A stretch of DNA of 64,000 nucleotides from Gadus chalcogrammus (taxonomy: Eukaryota; Chordata; Actinopteri; Gadiformes; Gadidae): the NCBI RefSeq assembly GCF_026213295.1, contig NC_079423.1:15500809-15564808 (forward strand), read 5' to 3'. The notes under the pieces were generated by a model. That model was given only the letters and a program-made list of their open reading frames with translations, did not search any database and was not told the origin of the DNA. Position 1 is the stretch's first letter; every line of letters begins with the position of its first letter. Of the stretch, positions 13,104 through 24,400 are shown one piece after another. The translations under genes were made by a program, and so were the position numbers.

Positions 13104-13346
13104 CACATGCACACGCGCGCGCACACATGCACACACACACGCGCGCGCGCGCGCACACATGCACACACACACGCGCGCGCGCGCACACATGCACACACAC
13201 ACACGCGCGCGCGCGCACACATGCACACACACACACGCGCGCGCGCGCACACATGCACACACACACGCACACACACACCCTCTCTCTCACACACACACAC
13301 ACATGCACACACACACACACCCTCTCTCTCTCAGACACACACACAT

Positions 13347-13419
<73 letters not shown>
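13004..13419. repeat. Compound CA / CG / ACGC / CT array
   Basis: Segments run in order: CA with CT blocks, (GCAC)n near 13074-13103, a higher-order repeat of catg-(CA)n-(CG)n units (13100-13270), more CA/CT, then pure CA from about 13348 to 13419. The 190- to 214-codon frames are repeat translations. Confidence 0.97.
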
Positions 13420-13422
<3 letters not shown>

Positions 13423-14470
13423 GAGCACGCCCTCAGGAGTAGGCCGTGGACAACAAATGAAGACATGATCTGAGCTGACAGTGCACCAGAACCCTGCTCT
13501 GGTTTCCGGTTCATCAGAATAAGGTGATGGGGCTGTTTGTTTCTTTCTCATCTTCCTCTTATGAGACTTATTTGGTTACCAGGGCTTAAATACAGCTATA
13601 CCTATAGGTTTCTGTTGAGCCCGTTAAGACTGTAACTGTGATTAAGGGATATACAAATGGAATTGAATTGAATGGACTTGGAATATGACTGGTTTCTTTT
13701 TTGTTCAATTGCAACGCAAAGGTGCATTGCGATCAAGCATTGTTATAATTTAACCTATTTAACCTGGATATTGTCGATAACAAAACTGCCAGTTTGGTAA
13801 TGACCTGACCCCAGTAGTGTAGATTAGGCTGAACCCCCCCACCCCCCAGGGAGATGCACTTTTGCATATAGGTACATACATGAATAAATACCTAAATATA
13901 AATATTCCCATCAACAACATTTTAATGGTGCAACAACCGAACCGTGGGTTAAGCCCCTTGGTGCCAGCATTTGGATGCGCCCAAAACAATGTGGGTGCTG
14001 CCTGAAGATGGGCACATGGGTCACATATGTGCGTGGTAACATGTGTGCATGTGTGGGCATTTCGTGCATGTGAGCATCTGTGTGTGCATGCTTGCGTGGC
14101 TGGTCCGTAGCACGAAATAGCTTGCATCGCTAATATGTGAATTACCGTTGTCAATCCCGGAACCCCCCTCCCCTTCCATCCGCTCGCTCTTATTCCCCCC
14201 CCACACCCCTCAGGTAACCGGCGACCTCTGCTAGCGCCAGCCCTGTTAGCATTTTCCGCTAACAACTCCAGGCCTTACTGTGTGACGTGACCTCAATGGG
14301 GAAATGCAAGAAAAGTACATCCATATGTGCCTCTGTCCACACATGTTAAACTGGCACAGAATCTACATATTTTATGAGCAGCTGAGCGTTGACGGAGCCG
14401 GTGAACCGCACTGAACCGTTGAGAAGGAGGTGGGGGGAGAAACCTACAGCCACATATGACTATGGCCAGG

Positions 14471-14471
<1 letters not shown>

Positions 14472-14529
<58 letters not shown>

Positions 14530-14535
14530 TGTGTG
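14472..14535. repeat. (TG)n microsatellite
   Basis: TG repeat with a single TA interruption near its 3' end. Confidence 0.97.
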
Positions 14536-14977
14536 GAGGGGGGAGGGTCGGAGCTTAATGCATAGTACCCGATACATTTGCGGTGTGAAACATTTTCTTT
14601 GCTACTGTAAAAGCTTGCAGTAAGGTAATGCAGTGTAGTACTTTTTTGCTGCTTCTATCTCAAATACTTTCAAGTGATTTATTTTAACTGTCACATACCA
14701 CACAGTGCCAGAGGCTCCTAGGCTGATTAAAGGTAGCTCAGACAAGAGACATATATATATATATATATTTATATCTATCAGCACCGGCAGCTTTGATGAA
14801 ATGCCTTGCCAGTAGTCGGGGCAAATCTGGCTTTCCTTAAATCTCTCTGAATGCACTTTTACGGGGAGGGCTATCTGGCTTAGTTTCACCTGTGAAAAAA
14901 ACAACAACTATTGATTTAGCTTGTTTTAGGTGGTTTGTTGCCTTGCTGCCCGAACAATAGAAAACAAACCCCTGGAC

Positions 14978-15939
14978 TAGGGATGTGAATAGCTCAAATC
15001 TTTCAAGATTGAATAATCAGTGGGTGGTATGAACGAATAATCGATTATTCAATGTGTGCCGACATTCGCAAATTCAGCCATGGATAAAGAAATCACTTAA
15101 TATCTTAAACACAAAAAAAAAATACTACTACTACCTGCTAGTTCCAGTCAAATGTCTGTTCAGCTTACAAAACGAGAGGTAAGGGTTACCTCTGGTAAAT
15201 AGTGAAAAATGAATTAAACTGTAATCAAACAACGCGGTTATATGCTATAGACCCTATAGTATCTGTGGTATAAAGGCTGGGACGAATTTCAAATTACAAA
15301 TATGTACAATTTATGATGAAATTATAGGCTGCGCGATTCCCATTGAAACAAATTGCGCGGTGATTCGGTCTTCAAAACTAGAGCTGGTAAATTGTGGAGA
15401 ATGAATTAAACTGTGATCAGACAACGCAGTTATGTGCTCTAGACCCCATAGTATCTGTGGTATAAAGGCTGGAACGAATTTTGAATTATTAATATGTACA
15501 ATGCATAACGCTAGCTCTCTGGCTAATAGCTGAGCGAACTAGAATACCTCCCGTTGCCAAGTCAAAGCTAAGTTCTGTCCTATTTACCGGAGTGAGCAAC
15601 ATTTCCGTTGCATAAGAACCTTACGGGAGGGTAATGATTGTTCCAGGAATTAGTCAAGCCCTCAGGCGTTACCAGGGAAACAAAGTTATGGCTTGTGAAA
15701 AACTTTATATTTGGATTGTAAAAGGCATGAAAATATGAATGAATGGTCTTAATTTATTCACTTTGGCAAGTGACCATGGTATAAGCGGGATAATGCTCTT
15801 CGAGGTGTCCAACATTAGTTCCGTCCGTTAATTCTTGTTTATTTGAATGGGAAAAAATTTTAACGGGTCAAATGTTTAAAATCGGCTTTGACCCTTGGGA
15901 ACGAATAATCGAATAATCGGATATTCTCTCCCATCCCTA
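14978..15939. mobile_element. 962-bp non-autonomous hAT-like transposon
   Basis: Left end TAGGGATGTGAATA and right end TATTC...CCATCCCTA form imperfect terminal inverted repeats. The element is flanked by a perfect 8-bp target duplication, CCCTGGAC (14970-14977 and 15940-15947), the hallmark of hAT insertion. Subterminal zones carry repeated aataatcgattatt-type words. There is no transposase frame, so mobilisation would need an autonomous partner. The interior contains a diverged direct duplication (15192-15310 and 15384-15502). Intact duplications argue for a single, fairly recent insertion. Confidence 0.88.
15192..15502. repeat. Internal direct duplication in the hAT-like element
   Basis: Two copies, about 119 bp each with a 192-bp period. 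Both run from ctggtaaat to atatgtacaat and share gaattaaactgt and ctgtggtataaaggctgg, with scattered substitutions. Confidence 0.85.
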
Positions 15940-16059
15940 CCCTGGACATGCAGATGGCTTGCAACAATTACAGAGGGCTACTGTGCAACGGCAAAATGGC
16001 ACAAAACTGTTTTTCAGAAAAAATTTCTGTTTTGAAGTCTGTTTACGGATAAATCAATG

Positions 16060-16300
16060 GTTCAGGTGAACGCGCCCTCATATCTGGCATTAGATTTCAT
16101 GACGGCCTGCGATTTTCTGTCTATTGTCGACGGTCAAACGTTGAAGGCGCTGGCTGTAAATCGGAGGTTAAGGGGATGGACAGGGCCGTGCACCGGCGTG
16201 ATGTAGGAATGGGATTACTATCTGTCGGATGCATCACAGACGGCCCCTTGGGAGTCTAAACAGAGCCACAGAATTACTGTCCGCTTGAGCTCCTAACGAA
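16060..16300. promoter_or_regulatory. Candidate regulatory block
   Basis: Unique, CpG-containing block just downstream of the hAT-like element, including a GGGATTA (OTX/PITX-type) word at 16211-16217. No coding potential seen. Confidence 0.22.
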
Positions 16301-16603
16301 TGTGTGGATTACTGCGTTGACAAATTGCTTTATTTTCTCTCCTTTTCTCCGCCTATCGTTCGTTTTATTACCAAACCAGGTTTTTGTTCGTTTTATACGT
16401 GTGGACAGTTAAACAAGACAAATGTACACGTTCACACATTCAATATGTATAGCACTTTAACCAAGAGAGCATTCCTTTTATACTCTGCACTTTTCACATA
16501 ATAAAGAAATAGAAAATAATCTTGAGATTTGATTTGAATTTAGACTAAGTACGCCATGTTTCATCACTAAGAGGCTCTGAGAAAAAATCCCTTAAATTAC
16601 CCG

Positions 16604-16683
16604 CACACACACACGTCACACACACACACAAACGCACACTCACACACAAACACACACTCACACACAAACACACACACACACAG
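16604..16683. repeat. (CA)n microsatellite
   Basis: CA steps with regular 'aaacacacactcacaca' units, giving a loose 20-bp periodicity. Confidence 0.93.
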
Positions 16684-17204
16684 TTCCACATGGGAGAGGA
16701 TACCCTTCTGGCTACTAAAAGCACCACCTATACCTCAAGCCCTTTCCCAGAAATCGGCCGTTACACCCTGGCTTCAAATGAACCCAGGGGCCTCGTTCTC
16801 TGTCATTTTTATGGCCCAGCCAAGGTATAAATGTGGGGCTCGCACAGTATGGTTTCTGTACCGCGCTTTGAACATATGGGGTTCTACCCAGTGCACAAAG
16901 CGTCTCTATGCCATGCCAACCGAGCTGCACACACAACTCCAAACCCCATGTCGATCTTTCCATTCACAAATAGACTGGACTGGTGCCCAGAGTGGTGGCG
17001 GGACGGGGGGGCCCGACTAGCGCTGACTGCACCCCCAAAACCAGAGCCGTCACGACGGTGAAATACCAAAAAAACGATTAAAGGGATTTTCTTTGAGTCA
17101 CATATGATCCCGCAAAAAAAAAAAAAACAGGACTAAATAAGAAGCAACAGAGAAAGCGGTTAGAATCAGGAAGGTTTGGATGGAGGGGTTGGAAGTGTAG
17201 GGGG

Positions 17205-17258
17205 TCGGGGTGTAGTGTGTGGGGGGGGTTTGGGGGGCTAGGGGGGGGTGGGGGTACC
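17205..17258. repeat. G-rich tract with quadruplex potential
   Basis: Several runs of four or more G on the + strand separated by 1-9 bases, enough for an intramolecular G-quadruplex. Confidence 0.75.
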
Positions 17259-17615
17259 GAGTGGTGTGGATCTGTGAATAGGTAATCACATTTGCAGTTC
17301 CCGCGCGGGGCCACCTAATACTCGGGATAGGGTCCAAGGTAAACACAGCTGGTTAACGTCCTCCCCGGCCGCACGGATAATAAATCAGGAGGGACTCGCC
17401 GGGCAGTGGCAGAGCTCGCTCTACCTCTCTTTGTCGCTCTCTGTCTCCCCTCCTATATTCCTATCTCTCCGGTCTCCCTCGCTATATCTATATCTCTCCT
17501 GTTCCGCGCTATTTCTCTCCCCATCTCTCTCCATCCATCACTCCTTCTCCTGATCTCTCTCTCTCCCCCTCTCTTTACCTACATCTCTGTCGCTTTCTTT
17601 CTCTCTGTATCACCA

Positions 17616-18049
17616 TCTCTTTCTGGTCTCTCTTTATGTGACTCTTTCTGGTCTCTCTTTATGTGACTCTTTCTGGTCTCTCTTTATGTGACTCTTTCTG
17701 GTCTCTCTTTACGTGACTCTTTCTGGTCTCTCTTTATGTGACTCTTTCTGGTCTCTCTTTACGTGACTCTTTCTGGTCTCTCTTTATGTGACTCTTTCTG
17801 GTCTCTCTTTATGTGACTCTTTCTGGTCTCTCTTTATGTGACTCTTTCTGGTCTCTCTTTATGTGACTCTTTCTGGTCTCTCTTTATGTGACTCTTTCTG
17901 GTCTCTCTTTATGTGACTCTTTCTGGTCTCTCTTTATGTGACTCTTTCTGGTCTCTCTTTATGTGACTCTTTCTGGTCTCTCTTTATGTGACTCTTTCTG
18001 GTCTCTCTTTATGTGACTCTTTCTGGTCTCTCTTTATGTGACTCTTTAT
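17616..18049. repeat. 25-bp minisatellite, about 17 copies
   Basis: Near-identical 25-bp unit (actctttctggtctctcttt + atgtg) repeated in phase from about 17616 to 18049 inside a CT-rich segment. Two units carry acgtg instead of atgtg (near 17711 and 17761), the only substitutions I see. Homogeneity implies recent expansion or active gene conversion. The unit length is not a multiple of three. Confidence 0.97.
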
Positions 18050-18576
18050 ATACATCTCTCCCTTTCCTCTATCCTTCTTCCTCCACGCATCTCCCCTCTC
18101 TGTTTCTCTCTCCCTCTCACCCCCCCCTCTCTCTCTATCCACGACTCCCCTTCACACTATTTCTCTCTCTCCCCTCCCCTCCCTCCGGACTCTCTCTATC
18201 CCTCTCTTTCCTATCGTGCACTACCTATACCGATCCGTCTGGGTGTCTGTCAGCCTGTCTGAGTTTTCCCAGAGGGTCTATTCAGCTAACAAGAGCGAGA
18301 GGCAGCGGAGACAGCAACTACCGCAAATCAAGATGGATATCGAAAAGAATGACGACATATGTGCTTTGGTGTCTGACTTTTTCATCCATTAGGATTCCAT
18401 TTGAGTTGAATGTTGGGGAAAATTGTGACGCCTTGAAGTGGTAGTAAATAGTAAAAGTATGTCTTGCTGTTTTGGAGGAAAGGAACGTATTTAAAATAAT
18501 GTGTAAAAGAAAAAAGCTCTATGTCTAAAACAGCTGTTGCCTCTGAAGTCCCATTTTATAAAATGGCAGTTAAAAC

Positions 18577-18720
18577 ATGCTGTCACAAATTTATAAAAAG
18601 ATGGACCAGGAAAACACTCATCCTCAACCGCTTAATCTGCCTCCAGATGAAAGTGTGGATATCCTGGAGGCAGTTCAGGGCAGGTACGAGAACGTTGACG
18701 TTTTCTTTTACTATGCATGA
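18577..18720 (+). other. Candidate short coding exon, unrecognised
   Basis: An open frame from ATG 18577 to TGA 18720 has an internal ATG at 18601 in strong Kozak context (aagATGG). From 18601 it encodes 39 residues beginning MDQENTHPQPLNLPPDESVD, an acidic, proline-rich stretch unlike the repeat-derived peptides elsewhere. A possible donor (CAG|GTACG) at about 18690-18698 would truncate the frame into a first exon. No promoter-like CpG block lies upstream, and I recognise no family. It may be chance. Confidence 0.18.
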
Positions 18721-18952
18721 GTTTGTCATTAGCAGGGATGCAAGAAATGCCCCAAAAAATGTATAGATTAAGCTGTCCAAAAATCTACCAGTACTGACGT
18801 TTTTAGTAATAGTTTGTTACAAACATTTCTGCAATAGTACCTTGGAACCTCACCAGAGCTTTTTTACCTGTTTTTTACTGTTGGAGAGCTAGTGGGATAC
18901 AATTATAATTAACAATTTTAATGTCATAATATAATAATATTTATATAACGCA

Positions 18953-19046
18953 TGTTATTGGTGTTAACACCAATAACATTGGCGTTCACACCAATAGTAA
19001 ATAGTAAAAAAAAAGAAAATGGTAACATTGGCGTTAACACCAATAA
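18953..19046. repeat. Palindrome and direct-repeat cluster (ggcgttaacaccaat)
   Basis: A perfect 26-bp palindrome at 18953-18978 is centred on gttaac. It is followed by two direct copies of aacattggcgtt(c/a)acaccaata at 18975-18996 and 19024-19045. No terminal repeats or target duplication were found, so the origin is open. Confidence 0.8.
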
Positions 19047-19060
19047 CACCACAAGAGCCG

Positions 19061-19220
19061 TGCTATGCTGCTGTACATTTCCCTTTCAGTTTTGATTTTC
19101 GCACTTTCCTTGTCATTATTGTGAATGTTGTGTGTGTGGCAAACTCCTCCTACCTTGGCCAGCTTCTAAACGTTAGCAGACAAACCTATTTTGCAGCCTC
19201 TCCACAACAATGCATGACTG
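19061..19220. repeat. Dispersed repeat, copy A
   Basis: Diverged match to 26172-26306. Shared words include gctatgctgct(g/a)tacattt, ttttgatt, acaaacct and acaacaatg. Ends and family are unknown. Confidence 0.6.
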
Positions 19221-19935
19221 CAAAACCGCAAAGGCTGTTTTAATGATATATCCTTCCTTAAGACGTTGCCAAAATACATAAACTCATAATCTAAAATATA
19301 GCATAGCAGCTTGTGTTTATGGGGACTAGGCAACTGCTGGGGGTCATCTGAGTTTTTACAGGGGCGGTGGGTTGGTGCAAAGCTAGCAGTGGGATCTAGT
19401 TTCTTTAAAAGCTAACACCCACCGCTAATATAAAGCGTAGTGGGGAGCGTAGAGCGCACCTGCTTTCACACATACTTCCTGGGCCCTTTCTATGGATCGA
19501 AACGCTGCATTGGGGTCGGAAGAGTGGATCCCAACTGGGAATCCAAGCCGGGGTAGAGAAGCTTCCGAACCAATCGGAATGGGCTACGAAGGTCCAGCAG
19601 GAGATTTAGAAAGACGCTATCATCACGGACAAGGAGCCGGTAATACAGCGGAGCAGCCGGCATGTAAAACGACTGGATGAAACACAACGCTCCCTAGGCT
19701 AACCGGAGCCGACAGGTGCCAGATCCTCTGACTATCTGCTCCCGCTGTGCCGTGGCCGTGGAACGGCCCACTCTGGAAGGGAGAGGAGACACTGAGAAGG
19801 GAAAGTTATCGCATTTATAACCCCCTATATACGAGGGAAAATCCATGGGCTCAGGAGGCTTATTTAGCCGAGGATGCCATGTCAGTGTAAGGTAGCCTGC
19901 TGAGACTTGGACGTTTATAATGTCTTGCTATTGCA

Positions 19936-20238
19936 TAGGGCTGCTCGATTATGGAAAATCAAATCATAATCACGATTATGTTGGTCAATATTGAAACCAC
20001 GATTATTCAAACGATTATTTTTTAGTTTGAAAACATGATGTATTTATTCAGCATGTCTCTACCAAAAACACTTTGTAACTGAGAACTTTGAAATTTCGCC
20101 TTAAAGAAATACACAAAATTGTAAAAAAGAAAATGTTCAAATCTAAAATAATGTACAGATATGTATCCAGCTGTTCTATTAAAAAAACAACGCTAAAATC
20201 GAAGTCGAGATCGAAATTTGATTAATCGCCCAGCCCTA
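19936..20238. mobile_element. 303-bp hAT-like MITE
   Basis: Terminal inverted repeats are TAGGGCTGCTCGATTA and, at the right end, TAATCGCCCAGCCCTA. Flanks ctattgca (19928-19935) and caattgga (20239-20246) match at 6 of 8 positions, consistent with an aged 8-bp duplication. Subterminal DNA is rich in cacgattat words. No coding capacity. The left 90 bp closely match the fragment at 34819, so both belong to one family. Confidence 0.8.
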
Positions 20239-20975
20239 CAATTGGAAGAACTAGAGCGCCTCTTTCGAGAAAGAAACGGCGTTATCTAAGATTCAGTCTA
20301 AACAGCAGAGAATGAGAGCAAGGCCTGGCGGAATATGCAGGTGATGTAGAGCGGCTGTTCCCACTAGGTTAGTCCGGTGCCAACTATGAACTGTAACACT
20401 GGATAATGACAGAACAGCTAAACTACAGTTAAACGAAAGTACAGGTTCATCTCAGATAACGGCGACAATGAGAGAGGTTCTCACATCAACAATGGAGGTG
20501 GAAACTGTGTAGGGCCGAAACAGGGAAACACTAACCTCATCACTCGCTTCAGCTGTGCTACGGCCGGCGGCCTCCTTGCTCACTCACTTTGGATGACTGT
20601 AGCGCCAGTTGCAACCTGAATAAAACAAACCAAAAAAACGAACTCTCAAACTGCTTTAGCACAAAGTTCATTATTTGTAATGTATAAAGGACATTACATT
20701 TCGCCTTTAGGGCAGCTGTGTTGTCACCCCACACTCTCCCTAAGCCTCCCATGTTCCTCTATACTTCTGCTCATGCTATATGGAGACATATGTAAGCCAT
20801 TGTGGTCTCCGATGATTGACTCACATCAAGCCGCCAGGCCGTGGGCGCTAAAACAGCCATCCGGTATTAGCATCTCTAAACAGGCTTACATACAAATCAC
20901 TATTTTCCAGTTTATATATTTATTTATATTTTTCATCCTCTTAGTGATAAACAAGGCGGAACAGTCCCTGACATC

Positions 20976-21309
20976 CAGAGGTGGGAAGTAACGAGGTACA
21001 AATATTCGTTACTGTACTTAAGAAGAGTTTTTAGCTATCTGCACTTTACTTAATTATCTATTGTCAGAAAAGACAATCCCTTGACTTATCAAGGACAAGA
21101 GTTGGAATGGTTTAATTTTAACAGTGTAAAAATTGAATTAAAATTACGTGAGGATCAGTTAGCTTTGCATTAATATGTCAGAGGGCTGCTTTTTACTTTT
21201 ATACTTTGAGTACATTTCAGAGCATGTACCTTTCCACTTTTAGCTAAGTAGTAAAGTTCAATCAGTACTTCTACTTGAGTAAAGAATGTCTTTCCTTTTG
21301 CCACCACTG
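20976..21309. mobile_element. 334-bp hAT-like MITE
   Basis: Ends CAGAGGTGG and CCACCACTG are inverted (8/9). Flanks CTGACATC (20968-20975) and CTGACAAC (21310-21317) match 7 of 8. The interior has the left arm 'gggaagtaac' and right arm 'tacttgagtaaag' typical of a MITE group common in teleost genomes (from memory, not searched). No transposase frame. Confidence 0.82.
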
Positions 21310-21516
21310 CTGACAACCTCCAATAAATTACAGACCAAAGCATGCAGAACATAGCAGGACTAGCAGAGTTAGCGAGCAGGGTTTACGTTAAGGCCCATCC
21401 TGTTTAGATTGCATTGGTCATAATCTAGAGCTATTTGTTTCGCTTTGTTTGTCGAGGTCTTCTGAGGGATTAATGATGTTTTTATGTTTTCCAAAATGAG
21501 ACTCTGTATCGAGTGT

Positions 21517-21579
21517 TTGTGTGTGTGTGCGCGTGGGTGCGTGCGTGTGTGTGTGTGTGTGTGTGTTTGTGTGTGTGTT
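21517..21579. repeat. (TG)n microsatellite with GC interruption
   Basis: TG tract containing gcgcgtgggtgcgtgcg near its middle. Confidence 0.93.
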
Positions 21580-22065
21580 GAAGCCCAATGTTCAGGGTGG
21601 AGAATGAGGGAGGGTTGATGTGGGGAGAGGGAGGATACAGAAAGTATTCAACACACTGGATCTCCTCCGATATAAATAGCATTGTAATCTGGGAAAAAAA
21701 GCTTTGGCATAAATTACACAATATATTTTACCATGAATAATCTGAAATGCATTGAATTGGATTAGGTGCAGTTTTTTTGACTCTTGTCAGTCCTTTATGT
21801 TCCTAAAATCTTCTGAAGCATTTTTTTAAGACCATCAGTACCATCCCAGGTCTACTTATTTTTTAAATTTTAAGGAAATCAAGTGTCTTGTTCCAAAAAT
21901 GTCTTCATCTTCTATAAAAAAAATACATTTAGTTTTATTCCATATTAGAGTCCATGAATCGAATGCTCATAAAACATGACAAATAGATAATAGTACAAAT
22001 GTATTGATAATGTTCTATACCTCCCATGCATACATGCTAACATGCAAACATTTCTTTAAAGCTGG

Positions 22066-22400
22066 TGAACAGGCAGAAGACTGATCCGAATCCCAGGCGA
22101 AAACAATGGCACAGAAGTCCCCCTGCTGCTAATGACCGAGCTGCGAGTGCTCTGTGAACCTCAGACATATTGATTGTTTTCATCTCGCACATTGGTATTC
22201 AAAGGATTTGCAGGCGACAATAAAACGCAGAGATTTAGGGAGGCATCTAAACACGGCACCGGTAGAGACCGCAAGCCAGCAGGACTCCTCGGGCTCAATT
22301 CACGTCCACGCCTGGACCACATTACCAAAACAAAGGCTCGTACCACCGCTGTTATTATTGTTATCGACGTGATATACTGGGACGACGCCTCACTTAGAAT
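22066..22400. promoter_or_regulatory. Candidate conserved noncoding block
   Basis: Repeat-free block with moderate CpG and homeodomain/CDX-like gacaataaaac near 22215. Open on both strands (up to 129 codons), but no recognisable peptide. Confidence 0.25.
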
Positions 22401-22580
22401 ATGAGTGCAGATCTTCCTCCGAGTCTCTCTGTTCTCTTGGCCGGGGTTGCGGAGGGAAGTAAGGCCGCTCGCCGTATACAATGGGGATCGTAAAGATGGA
22501 GAAAACGCTGGGAGAATCATGGGGGAATATAAAGTGCGCTCCCCATTCATGGAGCACCATCAAGCGGCCCGGAGAGACGC

Positions 22581-22616
22581 CGAGGAGGAGGAGGAGGAGG
22601 AGGAGGAGGAGGAGGA
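22581..22616. repeat. (GAG)n trinucleotide repeat
   Basis: Twelve near-perfect gag units. Either strand encodes a homopolymer (Glu or Ser) in a longer frame with no supporting gene structure. Confidence 0.95.
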
Positions 22617-23588
22617 CACAATGTGTTCTGACATAACCGAGAGGACCTCTAGATAGCTACGTACTAGCGCTCCGCTAAAACAAAAGACAGGATTAAAAAA
22701 AAAACGATGGCTTTGTTTTCCGGGGTGACAGGGTGGCGCGCGGTCAAAAACACATTTGTTTTTGGTAAAACATGGCGCGCACACACACACACACAAAAAC
22801 ACACACAAACACACACATGACGGAGCCTGTGCCCTCCAGTCCCTCCCTCCCTCCCTCTTTGTCACCCGCCCCCTCGAGCAACCCCCCACCCTCCCGCCTT
22901 CTCCCGAAGGGACCCGCTCTAAGTTATTTATGATGTTGAAATTAATCTCACTTAGCACAAGGGGTCTCAAGGAAAAAGGCCCCTACTTGCGAAGGCGCCT
23001 TAGAGAGAGAGAGGGAGAGGGAGAGAAAACGAGAGAGAGATGAGAGAGAGAGATAGGGAGGAAACCGGGAAAGAGAGTGGGGGTGCAATGGAAGTTAAAG
23101 CAAGGACTTATTCAAATCCTCCCTGGTAGATTAGCAAGCGCGGCTTGACACGAGTTTTTTTATTTATACAAAACATTTTTTAGGTCATGGACGATGGGAG
23201 TGGGGGATGGGAGCTTGTTGTGATTGAAGCTGCTTCCCGCACACACGTCGCGCCCAGCGAGGTAATCCGTTTTGATTTCAGATTTTTTCATTTTTTTTCC
23301 CCGAGACAGAAGACAAACTTGCCAGCTCGTCAGAGTAGCGGTGGTTCACAGGAAGGGAGGAAATTTGAAAATGAGGTTGCACTGACTTTGGAAGACGCTG
23401 TGATGTTTGGTTGCCCGATGCTGGCGTTGTTTATTTGGGACGGATGGAGGCTTTTATTTCAGCTGGGGCTATAAGGACGACAGATATTAGGATGTGGATC
23501 ACCTCTGTTCTCTAGAGTCACGCAGCATTCAGAAACGTACACAGGGGCAGAAATGTATGGGCGAGCGATTGTAAAGGTGTACCATCCA

Positions 23589-23989
23589 CTAAAGAGTTTC
23601 ATAGCACGTTGTGTATGCACAGAAGTGGATATCAAACTCTTTAAACCCATCTCAAAATGATTAGCAGTAGAAAGACATATATATATACATATTTTCTAAA
23701 CAAAATTTCGACATGCACCAAGATACATTAATTAATTAAACTCACAATACTCTCAAAGCATTATGACACTGAAATATACCAACAGATAGCCAGAGTGTGA
23801 TGAATTGGAGATGAAATTGTCCACCTAAAATTGGTGTTCTATCTTCTAAAGAGTTCGATCACACGTTGTACACAGAAGTGGATATCAAACTCTTTAAACC
23901 CTGTATCTCAAAAATGACTGCAGAGATTAGCAGCAGAGAGACATATATTTTTTTAACTCAACTAAATTTAGACGTGCACTAAGATACAT
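23589..23989. repeat. Direct duplication of a ~140-bp unit
   Basis: Copies at about 23589-23728 and 23846-23989. Both begin ctaaagagtt, share cacagaagtggatatcaaac and tctttaaaccc, and end near aagatacat. Between them are 117 bp of unrelated sequence. Divergence is moderate. Confidence 0.85.
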
Positions 23990-24256
23990 GCAAATGAAAT
24001 ACAACTCAACACAACAAGGACATTAGCATCAAAACTGCACACACATTCAGCATTCATTATTCTTCTGGCTGATCTATTATGATAATGTTTTTTTTGCTGA
24101 CACTAACAGAAAGTGACAAGCTGAGGGAATAAATACAGACTTCTTTGTTGTTTTTCCTGGCCTCTAAACAGACACACACACACACACAACAGACCCACAT
24201 ATACCAGAATACCAGTCCCAACTGGAACCCTATTTCTGCAAAGGCTCATTGAAGCG

Positions 24257-24400
<144 letters not shown>

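Noticed and set aside
20320..20470. Possible decayed gag-like fragment (LAEYAGDVERLFPLG)
   Set aside because: A short stretch looks like retroelement gag, but it is broken by several stops, has no neighbouring pol motif, and could be chance.
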